A stretch of DNA of 64,000 nt from a virus: positions 62,001-126,000 of IMG/VR virus record IMGVR_UViG_3300023202_000336, one strand, 5' to 3'. The position numbers and the translations under genes were made by a program. The notes under the pieces are model-generated. The model saw nothing but the letters and a program-made list of their open reading frames with translations, searched no databases and was not told the DNA's origin. Shown here in pieces: positions 44,466 through 51,380 of the stretch (position 1 is the first letter of the stretch; the number at the start of each line of letters is the position of its first letter).

Positions 44466-44501
44466 CCTCGCTGCAGCTCGTCTAGACGAGCTGCAGCGAG
44501 G
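44466..44501. repeat. 36-bp perfect palindrome
   Basis: Each 18-nt arm reads CCTCGCTGCAGCTCGTCT, the exact reverse complement of the other, with TCTAGA at the centre. It lies 14 nt after a stop codon. As RNA it would be a very stable hairpin without a following T run, so it could be a Rho-dependent or processing signal, or a protein-binding site on DNA. Confidence 0.9.
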
Positions 44502-44550
44502 ACATCCGCCGCGACCTGAAGATCGTCTCATAAGACCGAAAGGAAGAAAC

Positions 44551-44856
44551 GTGGATCGAGGTAATACCTGGCCTGAGCAGGAGGTCATCGAGGCCTGGGC
44601 TCAGCGTCATGGAATCAAGGCGTCGAATAAACAGCTCATGGAGCTCAAAGAAGAAATGACGAAGCTCTCGTGCAGTTTCGATAAAGCGCGACTTGTATTT
44701 CTCGCGGGCGAAGTATTCGATCAGATAGGTGACGTAGATGTACATGAGCAAGCATTTTTATACGCGAGCGCTTTCGGCCGCGAAGAACCGAACGATGACG
44801 ATTACTGTGCTGCGGTACGGGACGCAATCGATCACGGTATGGAACTCGATCTATGA
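44551..44856 (+). CDS. Small acidic protein with HTH-like helices
   Basis: GTG 44551 is preceded by AAAGGAAGAAAC. The 101-residue product is helical (EQEVIEAWAQRHGIKASNKQLMELKEEM), with a second helical half (FLAGEVFDQIGDVDVHEQAFLYAS). It is more AT-rich than the island upstream. Function unknown. Confidence 0.55.
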   Translation: MDRGNTWPEQEVIEAWAQRHGIKASNKQLMELKEEMTKLSCSFDKARLVFLAGEVFDQIGDVDVHEQAFLYASAFGREEPNDDDYCAAVRDAIDHGMELDL

Positions 44857-44880
44857 GGCGAATGTCTTCTATGTTACGAT

Positions 44881-45096
44881 ATGAAAGCAACTATCGAATA
44901 CGAGTTGCCGGATGACGAAAAAGCACTTATCGTGGCATCTTGTATTAACAAAATACTAGGAGGAGCATCTGAAGCTCACGAACAGCTTCGTATGCTTCTC
45001 AAGCACGAAGAAGATATATCGGAAAAGATTCGCGAGAAGATAGTGGACATAATAAAAAACCTCTATGAGGATACGCAAATAATAGATCTCGTTTAA
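44881..45096 (+). CDS. Small helical protein, 71 aa
   Basis: The product MKATIEYELPDDEKALI... has one strand at the start and three amphipathic helices (SEAHEQLRMLLKHEEDISEKI). It lies 12 nt upstream of the 3D-domain gene. Family not recognised, although small proteins of this pattern are frequent in phage accessory regions. Confidence 0.5.
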   Translation: MKATIEYELPDDEKALIVASCINKILGGASEAHEQLRMLLKHEEDISEKIREKIVDIIKNLYEDTQIIDLV

Positions 45097-45108
45097 TAAG
45101 GAGAAGAA

Positions 45109-45627
45109 ATGAGCAAAGTAAAAGCGGTAACGTTTGTTATCGTAGTTGCTGCAGTAACGTTTCTCGTTGTCGAGGGTGTCCTTCCGGTGCTGGTTGCAGC
45201 TTTCGAAGCCGGAGCACAGGACGAACAGAGGTCGTCAACAGCGATAGAAAAGGCAGAGGAACTGCCGAGGACGGTGAAGGTCGAAGCGGTCGCTACGGGC
45301 TACTGTCCGTGCGAGAAGTGCTGCGGTCGATTCGCCGATGGAATAACGGCGAATGGAAGGTCGGTTGAGATGCATCCGTATGGGATTGCCGCTGATCCTT
45401 TGGTATTGCCGTACGGGGCGAAGATCGATGTCCCCGGGTACGGTCGTGCCGAGGTCGACGATACCGGAGCGGCGATGAGTAATTCTGAGGTCCCTCACGT
45501 CGATCTCAGGTTCAAGACACACGACGAGGCTCTCGAGTGGGGTCGACGAGATGTCATCTTAGAGGTCTCGACGGTCAATCTCGTGAGGGACCAGATCGAG
45601 TCCCTCCTCGCCCATACGCTTCGGTAG
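45109..45627 (+). CDS. Membrane-anchored 3D-domain protein (cell-wall lytic candidate)
   Basis: The 172-residue product has an N-terminal hydrophobic helix (residues 7-32) serving as a signal anchor. It is followed by a 3D domain: VEAVATGYCPCEKCCG, ITANGRSVEMHPYGIAADP, LPYGAKIDVPGYG, VDDTGAAM, HVDLRFKTHDEALEWGRRDV. The aspartates of the DxD/D catalytic set of 3D/RlpA/MltA-like lytic transglycosylases are visible. TAAGGAGAAGAA precedes the ATG. It probably degrades or remodels peptidoglycan in the periplasm during lysis or infection. A terminator hairpin follows. Confidence 0.8.
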   Translation: MSKVKAVTFVIVVAAVTFLVVEGVLPVLVAAFEAGAQDEQRSSTAIEKAEELPRTVKVEAVATGYCPCEKCCGRFADGITANGRSVEMHPYGIAADPLVLPYGAKIDVPGYGRAEVDDTGAAMSNSEVPHVDLRFKTHDEALEWGRRDVILEVSTVNLVRDQIESLLAHTLR

Positions 45628-45667
45628 CTCAGCGGAAGAGTAAGTCTACTACGTGTGTTGCGTAGTG

Positions 45668-45713
45668 CGAGGGTCGGCCGGTGATTTCTGGATGTTCGGT
45701 CGGCCCTCGTTTA
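45668..45713 (+). terminator. Terminator-like hairpin after the 3D gene
   Basis: A 13-bp stem (CGAGGGTCGGCCG with CGGTCGGCCCTCG, two G-U pairs) with a 16-nt loop is followed by TTTA. It ends directly at the first solitary CRISPR-like repeat. Confidence 0.65.
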
Positions 45714-45742
45714 TGCTCGCTCAGGAGCTTTGTATCTGAGAC
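45712..45742 (+). repeat. Solitary CRISPR-like repeat A (cas leader)
   Basis: This 31-nt unit starts TATGCTCGCTCAGGAGC and ends GTATCTGAGAC. It differs from the array repeat at four positions, sharing CTCAG/CTGAG stem arms. It lies 82 nt before the cas start codon, in the leader. Confidence 0.9.
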
Positions 45743-45758
45743 TCGGGCGAAATCCGTC

Positions 45759-45777
45759 GAGGCCCCGTATCTGAGAC
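45759..45777 (+). repeat. Truncated second repeat in the cas leader
   Basis: GAGGCCCCGTATCTGAGAC matches the 3' part of the repeat. It is separated from repeat A by a 16-nt spacer-like segment, so the two form a degenerate one-spacer unit just upstream of the cas gene. Confidence 0.75.
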
Positions 45778-45824
45778 GCATCTGATATCGGAGCCTCGTC
45801 CCACCAACCGCTAAGGAGAACGAG

Positions 45825-47549
45825 ATGCAAAGAGGACGCGATCCAGCGAATATTTACAGCTTCGCTGCATACGTATACCGCGAGGATTACGAGCGGACCG
45901 GCGATATACTGTTCAATGCGAACCGGTTCGGAAACGCGCTTGTCGCGATCGAACTCCACCGTCGCGAAGAGTGCGAGAAAATACTTCGACAGTGCTCGAA
46001 GGATTACACGGACGCGCGCGCCAAGGAAGACGCGCTCGTCGACCACCTTCAAGCGATCGGCAAGGAGCTGGGTCGATATCGCCAAAAGAAGCGTGAAAAG
46101 AAGACGCCGAAGGAGCTCCGTGAAAAGTACACGGAGGTCGAAGGGCAACTCGAGAAGCATCGAAACAGCGTGGTGCTTCCGATCCGCCGGGAGCTCTACA
46201 GGAGCCCCAAAGTCAAGAAGCTCCTGAAGAAGCTACATGAGAAGGTAACCGCGGATAAAAAAGAAGCGCGGGCCAACAGGAACTGTTACTGGGGGACGGG
46301 TGGTCTCGTGGAGAAGGCCCACGAGAATGACGGAGAAGGGCCGCCTCCGTCATTCAAGCGATTCGACGGAACCGGTCGAATCGGTGTGCAGCTCCAACAG
46401 CAGTCAGGAGCTCCTCCGTGGACCCCGGAGCGGCTCACGAGAGAGAACACTCTCCTGATGCTCGATGTGGACCAGATGCCCGATGATTTCGTCGGCGCCG
46501 ATCTGAACACAAGGTACAAGAAAAGTCAGAAGAAACGCTGTCCGGTCCGTATGAGGATCGGTTCGGAGAAAGCCAAGCCGGTGTGGCTCGACTTCATGGT
46601 CAAGTTCCATCGACCGCTTCCAGAAGGCTGCAAGATCAAAGCAGCCTGGATCCTTTTCAAAAAGGTCGGGACGCATACGAAAACGTATTTTCAAACGCAA
46701 GTGGCGCGTCCCGAGGGGTTCATGAGAGACGACGTCGCCGATGGCGGCCATGTCGCGGTCGATCTTGGCTGGAGAAAGTTCGAGGACGACCGGGTCCGCG
46801 TCGCCTACTGGCTCGGAGATGATGGAGAACAGGGTGAGATCGCTCTCGATCCGGAGCTCCTGAGCCGAGACCGGAAGAACCGGTCACTCCAGTCGATCTA
46901 CGATCGACAGTTCGACTCCATGAAGGAGCTCCTCCATGGCTGGATCACCGAGCACAAGAGTTCGGTTCCGGAGTGGCTGAAGGAGGAGACGAAGACCCTG
47001 CCGATCTGGAGATCGAGGTCCCGCTTGGCAAAGGTCATCATCAAGTGGAGGAAACACCAGTTCGACGGCGACGTCGAACTGTATAAAACCGCCGAAAAGT
47101 GGCGGAAGAAGGACAAGCACCTCTTCGACTGGCACAAGTTCCAGGCGAGGATCATCAGGGAAAAGCGGAAGGCGCTTTTCCGAGAGGAAGCGGCAAAGCT
47201 CGCGAGGCGTTATCGCTGCGTCATATTCGAAGATATGAAGATCAGCGATATGGCCAAGGACTCACCGGTGAGCAGCGATGACATGGATCCAATCAAGGAT
47301 ATCATGAAACTCGCGTCGCCAGGGGAGCTTCGAATGGAGTTCGAGAGTCGATTCCGAGACTCCACCAGACAGAAGACGAAGAACACGACGAGAGAATGTT
47401 CGGAGTGCGGTTTCGTTGACGGAGAGTTCGACTTCGTGAATCTGTACCACGAATGCCCGAACTGTCAGGCGGAGAAGGATCAAGATCTCAACGCCTGCGA
47501 GAACCTCCTCGCACGAGAGTTGGGGCCACCAGACGCTTCGGCCGCTTGA
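45825..47549 (+). CDS. cas12: Compact Cas12 effector (Cas12m/V-U lineage-like)
   Basis: The 574-residue protein has an N-terminal helical recognition part with NCYWGTGGLVEKAH and FKRFDGTGRIGVQLQ, then KFHRPLPEGCKIKAAWILF, all reminiscent of the Cas12m/Cas12c group. A RuvC nuclease follows: RuvC-I HVAVDLGWR (Asp313), RuvC-II VIFEDMKISD (Glu469), RuvC-III EKDQDLNACEN (Asp554), with a CxxC...CxxC zinc ribbon between II and III. All three acidic residues are present. Described Cas12m proteins bind DNA and silence transcription without cutting; whether this one cuts is unknown. No cas1 or cas2 is nearby. The start has TAAGGAGAACGAG upstream. A CRISPR array follows about 100 nt after the gene. Confidence 0.85.
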   Translation: MQRGRDPANIYSFAAYVYREDYERTGDILFNANRFGNALVAIELHRREECEKILRQCSKDYTDARAKEDALVDHLQAIGKELGRYRQKKREKKTPKELREKYTEVEGQLEKHRNSVVLPIRRELYRSPKVKKLLKKLHEKVTADKKEARANRNCYWGTGGLVEKAHENDGEGPPPSFKRFDGTGRIGVQLQQQSGAPPWTPERLTRENTLLMLDVDQMPDDFVGADLNTRYKKSQKKRCPVRMRIGSEKAKPVWLDFMVKFHRPLPEGCKIKAAWILFKKVGTHTKTYFQTQVARPEGFMRDDVADGGHVAVDLGWRKFEDDRVRVAYWLGDDGEQGEIALDPELLSRDRKNRSLQSIYDRQFDSMKELLHGWITEHKSSVPEWLKEETKTLPIWRSRSRLAKVIIKWRKHQFDGDVELYKTAEKWRKKDKHLFDWHKFQARIIREKRKALFREEAAKLARRYRCVIFEDMKISDMAKDSPVSSDDMDPIKDIMKLASPGELRMEFESRFRDSTRQKTKNTTRECSECGFVDGEFDFVNLYHECPNCQAEKDQDLNACENLLARELGPPDASAA

Positions 47550-47558
47550 GAATGTTTT

Positions 47559-47606
47559 CGAGCGGCTACGTCGTCGATAAGATGACGTAGTCGCTCGAAG
47601 TCTTTT
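47559..47606 (+). terminator. Terminator-like hairpin after cas12
   Basis: CGAGCGGCTACGTC pairs with GACGTAGTCGCTCG (one mismatch) around a short loop, and is followed by AAGTCTTTT. It separates the cas gene from the array leader. Confidence 0.7.
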
Positions 47607-47650
47607 ATGCGATATTGTTTATATATAAAAATTTTGACAGTACTGTTAGA
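47607..47650 (+). promoter_or_regulatory. AT-rich array leader
   Basis: An AT-rich stretch with TTTATATATAAAA (47618-47630) and TTGACA (47634-47639) directly precedes the first repeat. TATATA at 47620 could be a -10. No clean promoter with correct spacing is seen. Confidence 0.35.
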
Positions 47651-48199
47651 TATGCCCGCTCAGAGGCTTCGTATCTGAGACGAGGCGCGTGATCTCGAAC
47701 TCCTGGAGTATCCGCGTCGCTTATGCCCGCTCAGAGGCTTCGTATCTGAGACTGGGGCCTGCCAAACCACGCCCGCTTATGCCCGCTCAGAGGCTTCGTA
47801 TCTGAGACAGCGCTAGGTGAAGGCTGGCGGGGATGCCACGACCGTTTATGCCCGCTCAGAGGCTTCGTATCTGAGACGGATCGTTTTGGTGGTATCCCGC
47901 TTATGCCCGCTCAGAGGCTTCGTATCTGAGACGCCAATCCATCCAGGTACCCGCTGATGCCCGCTCAGAGGCTTCGTATCTGAGACTAGGCGCGTGATCT
48001 CGAACTCCTGGAGTATCCGCGCCGCTTATGCCCGCTCAGAGGCTTCGTATCTGAGACCCGCCTCGAGCACCCGTTTCGGGGGCGTTGATATCCCGCTTAT
48101 GCCCGCTCAGAGGCTTCGTATCTGAGACGACCACGCCTGCCGTCTCCGCGAACTCGGCTTCGCCCGCTGATGCCCGCTCAGAGGCTTCGTATCTGAGAC
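47651..48199 (+). CRISPR. CRISPR array, nine repeats
   Basis: Nine 31-nt repeats start at 47651, 47722, 47778, 47847, 47902, 47956, 48027, 48098 and 48169. Their core begins ATGCCCGCTCAGAGGCTTCG and ends TATCTGAGAC; CTCAGA/TCTGAG forms a 3' hairpin, and GAC is the final triplet, as in other single-effector type V repeats. Most spacers end with CCGCT, so the true repeat is probably about 37 nt with a less conserved 5' end. Measured between 31-nt cores, spacers are 40, 25, 38, 24, 23, 40, 40 and 40 nt. Spacers 1 and 6 match at 38 of 40 positions. Spacers look GC-rich. Confidence 0.97.
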
Positions 48200-48229
48200 G
48201 CCAATCCATCAAAGCCTCGTACCTGAGAC
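48200..48229 (+). CRISPR. Terminal degenerate spacer-repeat unit
   Basis: After the ninth repeat comes GCCAATCCATC, identical to the start of spacer 5, then AAAGCCTCGTACCTGAGAC, a truncated repeat. The gene at 48249 starts 20 nt downstream, so array and gene leader are merged. Confidence 0.8.
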
Positions 48230-48248
48230 ACCAACCAAGGAGAAAACC

Positions 48249-48809
48249 ATGCGTTTAGTCTGTGTTCTACTTTTCGTGTTCGGCCTCTGTGCCGAAGAAA
48301 CCTCCAAACTCCCCAGCACCGCCCAGCGTCTCGTCGATCGCCACGATCACGCGCTGGCCGAACTGCGTGAGCGATACCTCGCCGACGTCGCCGACTTGCG
48401 CGAAGACGTCACCCACGACCTCGAGCGGGAACTCAAGAAGACGACCCGTCGCGGCGACCTGGAAGGGGCCCTCGCGATCAAGGAGAAGATCACCGCGCTC
48501 AAGGAGCAAGAGGAGGCGATCGCTGAAGCGCCGACCGATTTCCTCGGACGTAAGAGGCAACCTGAATTCGTCGGAAACACCTACCGATACAGCTCATGGT
48601 GGGTTCGCTTTGATAAGGACGGGTCGGTGAAGACAAACTGGACTTCCCGCGACCTGAGAGACGGTGAATGGAGGATGGAAGGCGAAGAGATCGTCCTCGA
48701 ATTCAACGGGGAAGAGCACGTGAACCGCGCCTTCATCAACGAGGATGGAGATCTGGATTTTAACGGGGCGCAGCTGTTCCGCCTCGAGGAGAAGGACGAG
48801 GACGAATGA
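48249..48809 (+). CDS. Secreted protein, tandem paralog 1
   Basis: The 186-residue product has a signal peptide (MRLVCVLLFVFGLCAEE), a long coiled coil (residues 30-95, with RRGDLEGALAIKEKITALKE) and a C-terminal small beta domain (WWVRFDKDGSVKTNW, GEWRMEGEEIVLEF). I recall this layout from secreted proteins of Planctomycetes and relatives. It begins 20 nt after the last degenerate repeat. It is 50% or more identical to the gene at 48883 in the coiled coil, and its stop overlaps the start of a truncated gene. Confidence 0.65.
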   Translation: MRLVCVLLFVFGLCAEETSKLPSTAQRLVDRHDHALAELRERYLADVADLREDVTHDLERELKKTTRRGDLEGALAIKEKITALKEQEEAIAEAPTDFLGRKRQPEFVGNTYRYSSWWVRFDKDGSVKTNWTSRDLRDGEWRMEGEEIVLEFNGEEHVNRAFINEDGDLDFNGAQLFRLEEKDEDE

Positions 48810-48895
48810 TCCTGATCCTGGATCAGTCGCCAGGAAAGGCGGCGAAGGCATACGCAGACAACGACCTCGTGGAGGAAGAACCGTGCGAATTCTGA
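48806..48895 (+). pseudogene. Truncated copy of the gene at 49455
   Basis: The first 14 codons (MILILDQSPGKAAK) equal those of the complete gene at 49455, after which the frame reads AYADNDLVEEEPCEF and stops. It is the abandoned partner of a tandem two-gene duplication; it also provides the leader of the second paralog. Confidence 0.75.
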
Positions 48896-49458
48896 TGGCT
48901 ACGCTATTCTTGTTGCCGACCCTCTCCCTGTCCTCCGAGGAGGAGCAGGACCCGATGCCCGCGTCTGCCAAACGGACCGTGGCCCAGCACGATCGCGAGG
49001 TGCAGCGCCTCAAAGAACGCTACCTGTCCGACCTCGCCGAAATCCGCGAAGACACCCTTCGCGACCTCGAGCGTGACATGGAAAAGACGACCCGTCGCGG
49101 CGACCTCGAAGGGGCCCTTGCGATCAAGGAGAAGATCACTGCGCTCGAGGAGCAAGAAGAAGAGATCGCTGAGGCACCGACGGATTTCCTCGGGAACGCG
49201 AAGAAGCCGTTTTTTGCTGGTAGAACTTTTAACCATGTGCGCGGTGGTGGTTACCATATCGCATTTTCGGAGGATGGAACGTTGACGACGACGAACTGGG
49301 GCCACAGGTACAACGTCGGCGAATGGACCTTTGAGGACGGAACTATCCACATGGTTTTCGAGAACGGCGGTAACCCACATGAAGCAGAGGTAGATCCAGA
49401 AAACCAGAGGCTCACCTTCATGAACGGTGACGTTTACGTGATCTCGGAAGACAAATGA
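48883..49458 (+). CDS. Secreted protein, tandem paralog 2
   Basis: GTG 48883 is preceded by GTGGAGGAAGAACC; an ATG at 48895 is an alternative. The product has a signal peptide (VRILMATLFLLPTLSLSS), a coiled coil with the same KTTRRGDLEGALAIKEKIT block as paralog 1, and a divergent beta domain (YHIAFSEDGTLTTTNWG, GEWTFEDGTIHMVF). Conserved coiled coils and divergent heads suggest different ligands for a common scaffold. Exported, likely periplasmic or outer surface. Confidence 0.65.
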   Translation: MRILMATLFLLPTLSLSSEEEQDPMPASAKRTVAQHDREVQRLKERYLSDLAEIREDTLRDLERDMEKTTRRGDLEGALAIKEKITALEEQEEEIAEAPTDFLGNAKKPFFAGRTFNHVRGGGYHIAFSEDGTLTTTNWGHRYNVGEWTFEDGTIHMVFENGGNPHEAEVDPENQRLTFMNGDVYVISEDK

Positions 49459-50012
49459 TCCTGATCCTGGATCAGTCGCCAGGAAAGGCGGCGAAGTGCT
49501 ACGCGGATAGAGATATTTCGAGAGGAGTAAATGACGTTATAGAAGTTCTCGAAAACGTGTACCTTCGCCGCCTTCGGCGCGATTATGATGACTCGTCTCC
49601 ATTCGTATCGTGGTGCGGTCTTACGTATCGTAACTTCATGTGGCTTTATTGGCTCGGTTGGTTTCTCGGCATCGAGTACTTCGTGTTAAAAGATAAAGAT
49701 CATAAAAATTCTCTGAAGCTAGATAGCATCAGAACGGAATACGAAAAGCTATCGAAAGGGATGAAGAGACCGCTTCCTCTTTCGTCGTGGCCTCAATCAC
49801 CGTTACCAGCAAAGTTTCGTATGCCGCTCTCAGAGTCGGATCTTCATCCAGCTTCAAAAGGTGACGCGCATCCAGCCGTGTTCGCCTACAGAAACTACTA
49901 CCAGACGTTTCCGGATCGCGAGTGGAGACGTCGAGAAAAACCGTTGTGGTGGGATCCGGCAAGTGCTGAAGATCCCGACGATTTCACCGAGACGATCATG
50001 GCGGTCGTCTAA
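49455..50012 (+). CDS. Conserved phage protein with WCGLTYRNFMWLYWLG motif
   Basis: The 185-residue product begins MILILDQSPGKAAKCYADRDI, and contains NFMWLYWLGWFLGIEYFVLKDKDHKN and AVFAYRNYYQTFPDREWRRREKPLWW. I recall similar short proteins (with an LDxxxxxxA start, NxxWL, ExxxR..K.HK and YR.YY..K...W....P.WW) in several phages; their function is not known to me. It overlaps the preceding stop (ATGA). The 5' end is duplicated at 48806. Confidence 0.55.
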   Translation: MILILDQSPGKAAKCYADRDISRGVNDVIEVLENVYLRRLRRDYDDSSPFVSWCGLTYRNFMWLYWLGWFLGIEYFVLKDKDHKNSLKLDSIRTEYEKLSKGMKRPLPLSSWPQSPLPAKFRMPLSESDLHPASKGDAHPAVFAYRNYYQTFPDREWRRREKPLWWDPASAEDPDDFTETIMAVV

Positions 50013-50024
50013 TTACGCGGAGGA

Positions 50025-50627
50025 ATGATGACGAAAACGCGTAGAAAAATGGTTGAGGTTTTAAATACATCGCTTCTCGATTTGGAAGATCTTGCGCTCA
50101 AAAGATTAGAAGAACGGAAGTTACCGGGTGATCCCAGTATTCCAGACGGTCTCCGTAGAGCTATAGAGGCGTTATCGAGAGCTGATCTGAAACCTGTTAC
50201 TAAGGAGTCGATTTGCGATGCTATGGCAGAATTGGCGCAGTTTCCTATATCAGATCCCGGCTATATAGCCTTCCGTAATAGTAAGTTAGATATAGGGGCA
50301 AGTGTACTCGTTGGTACACCGATTTACGTGAAAGCGAAGCGTAATCCGAATAATCATAATTATGCGACTGGCCACGTGTTTTTTGCAAGTTCAAATATCG
50401 ATAATACTTGGTCGTTAGGTATATTAAACAGCGGCACTATTGGTTTGGGAAATAGTCCTCCCGATTCTTTCGATGGAGTAGAGAGTTATTATCTCAGAAT
50501 AGCTACCGCAGACGAGGTACGTAGGACCATAACCGTTATGGTACAGATTATTAACCGCGAAGCTGTCGAAGTTAAAACCATGGGAATAATAGTAGGTTAC
50601 TTAGATACAGCTTTAAAAGAATTGTAA
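50025..50627 (+). CDS. Unrecognised accessory protein
   Basis: The 200-residue product is AT-rich. It has a helical N-terminal region (KMVEVLNTSLLDLEDLALKRLEE) and a beta-rich middle (IGASVLVGTPIYVKAKRNPNN, YATGHVFFASSNIDNTWSLG). GCGGAGGAATG includes the Shine-Dalgarno. It precedes a solitary CRISPR-like repeat. Function unknown. Confidence 0.55.
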   Translation: MMTKTRRKMVEVLNTSLLDLEDLALKRLEERKLPGDPSIPDGLRRAIEALSRADLKPVTKESICDAMAELAQFPISDPGYIAFRNSKLDIGASVLVGTPIYVKAKRNPNNHNYATGHVFFASSNIDNTWSLGILNSGTIGLGNSPPDSFDGVESYYLRIATADEVRRTITVMVQIINREAVEVKTMGIIVGYLDTALKEL

Positions 50628-50646
50628 GCAGTATTCTTTTGTTGAT

Positions 50647-50677
50647 TATGCCCGCTTAGGAGTTGCGTATCTGAGAC
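50647..50677 (+). repeat. Solitary CRISPR-like repeat B
   Basis: A 31-nt unit starting TATGCCCGCTTAGGAG and ending GTATCTGAGAC, with five differences from the array repeat. Only 14 nt separate it from an intrinsic terminator, giving a mini crRNA-like transcript end. The gene at 50734 follows. Confidence 0.9.
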
Positions 50678-50691
50678 AAAGCAACCAACAG

Positions 50692-50717
50692 CGACCCACT
50701 GGGTCGTTTTTCTTTTT
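50692..50717 (+). terminator. Intrinsic terminator after repeat B
   Basis: CGACCC-ACT-GGGTCG with a T-rich tail (TTTTTCTTTTTT). It lies upstream of the gene at 50734, so it terminates the transcript that contains repeat B or acts as an attenuator. Confidence 0.85.
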
Positions 50718-50733
50718 TACGGGAGGATTACCT

Positions 50734-51378
50734 ATGGCAAGACTGAGCCAAAAAGAAGTCATCAACACGATTCGCGATTGCTACGGCGATTTCGAATCGG
50801 TAAGGGAGGGCGATAACGTCCGGGCCTACATCGGCCCGGATATCGAGGTCGTCGTTCCCCCTGGCGGCCCATTCAAGGACCCCGTCGTGGTCAGCGTTCC
50901 CGAGGAACGTATGCACTACGAGTTTCCGATTACCGCGGGTGGCATCGGCGATGCGGTCTTCTTCTTGAGAAAGAAGACCGCATCGCTGAAGGTCAAAGAC
51001 GGCAAGCGGCTCAAGAAAAACGAGCTGATCGCCCGTCGTGCCCTGTGGATGGCCTTCAAGGCCGCAGTCCCGCTCGAGAGCAAAATCCTCCACGTCGAAG
51101 ACGAGGAGGTGCTTTCCGAGAAGGAGCTGTGGAAGAAGGTGCAACCGAGCAGAACCGAAACGAAGTGGTCCATATTTCTCCGGTACCACTTCGGTCGGGC
51201 GCTCAACCTCAGCATCTGCTGGAACCGGGACGAGGTATGGATCGAACCCGACATCCTGACTCCCGGACGGCAGTCCTGGGTGAGTTCGTACAAGAGTGGA
51301 AGGGATCTCATCGCGAAAGCGATCGAATCAATCCGCGACGAGATCAAGGCACTGCGCGGTGCAGTGATTTTCAGGTGA
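50734..51378 (+). CDS. Unrecognised accessory protein
   Basis: The 214-residue product starts at an ATG preceded by CGGGAGGATTACCT. It has a helical start (SQKEVINTIRDCYGDF), beta segments (VRAYIGPDIEVVVPPGG) and a helical end (SGRDLIAKAIESIRDEIKAL). An inverted repeat (GCGATGCGGTCTTCTTC with GAAGAAGACCGCATCGC, 50948-50984) lies inside it. It follows repeat B and its terminator. No family recognised. Confidence 0.55.
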   Translation: MARLSQKEVINTIRDCYGDFESVREGDNVRAYIGPDIEVVVPPGGPFKDPVVVSVPEERMHYEFPITAGGIGDAVFFLRKKTASLKVKDGKRLKKNELIARRALWMAFKAAVPLESKILHVEDEEVLSEKELWKKVQPSRTETKWSIFLRYHFGRALNLSICWNRDEVWIEPDILTPGRQSWVSSYKSGRDLIAKAIESIRDEIKALRGAVIFR

Positions 51379-51380
51379 TC

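Noticed and set aside
45616-45690. tRNA-like D-arm (TAGCTCAGCGGAAGAGTA) with a following CTACG/CGTAG stem
   Set aside because: The loop lacks U33, no T-arm or pairing acceptor stem is present, and the first part is the 3' end of the 3D gene. Chance resemblance is most likely; at best a decayed tRNA fragment.
47634-47662. TTGACA before the array taken as a -35
   Set aside because: The expected -10 would fall inside the first repeat and does not match the consensus.
50948-50984. Inverted repeat within the gene at 50734 as a terminator
   Set aside because: It is inside a coding frame, with no T run after it.
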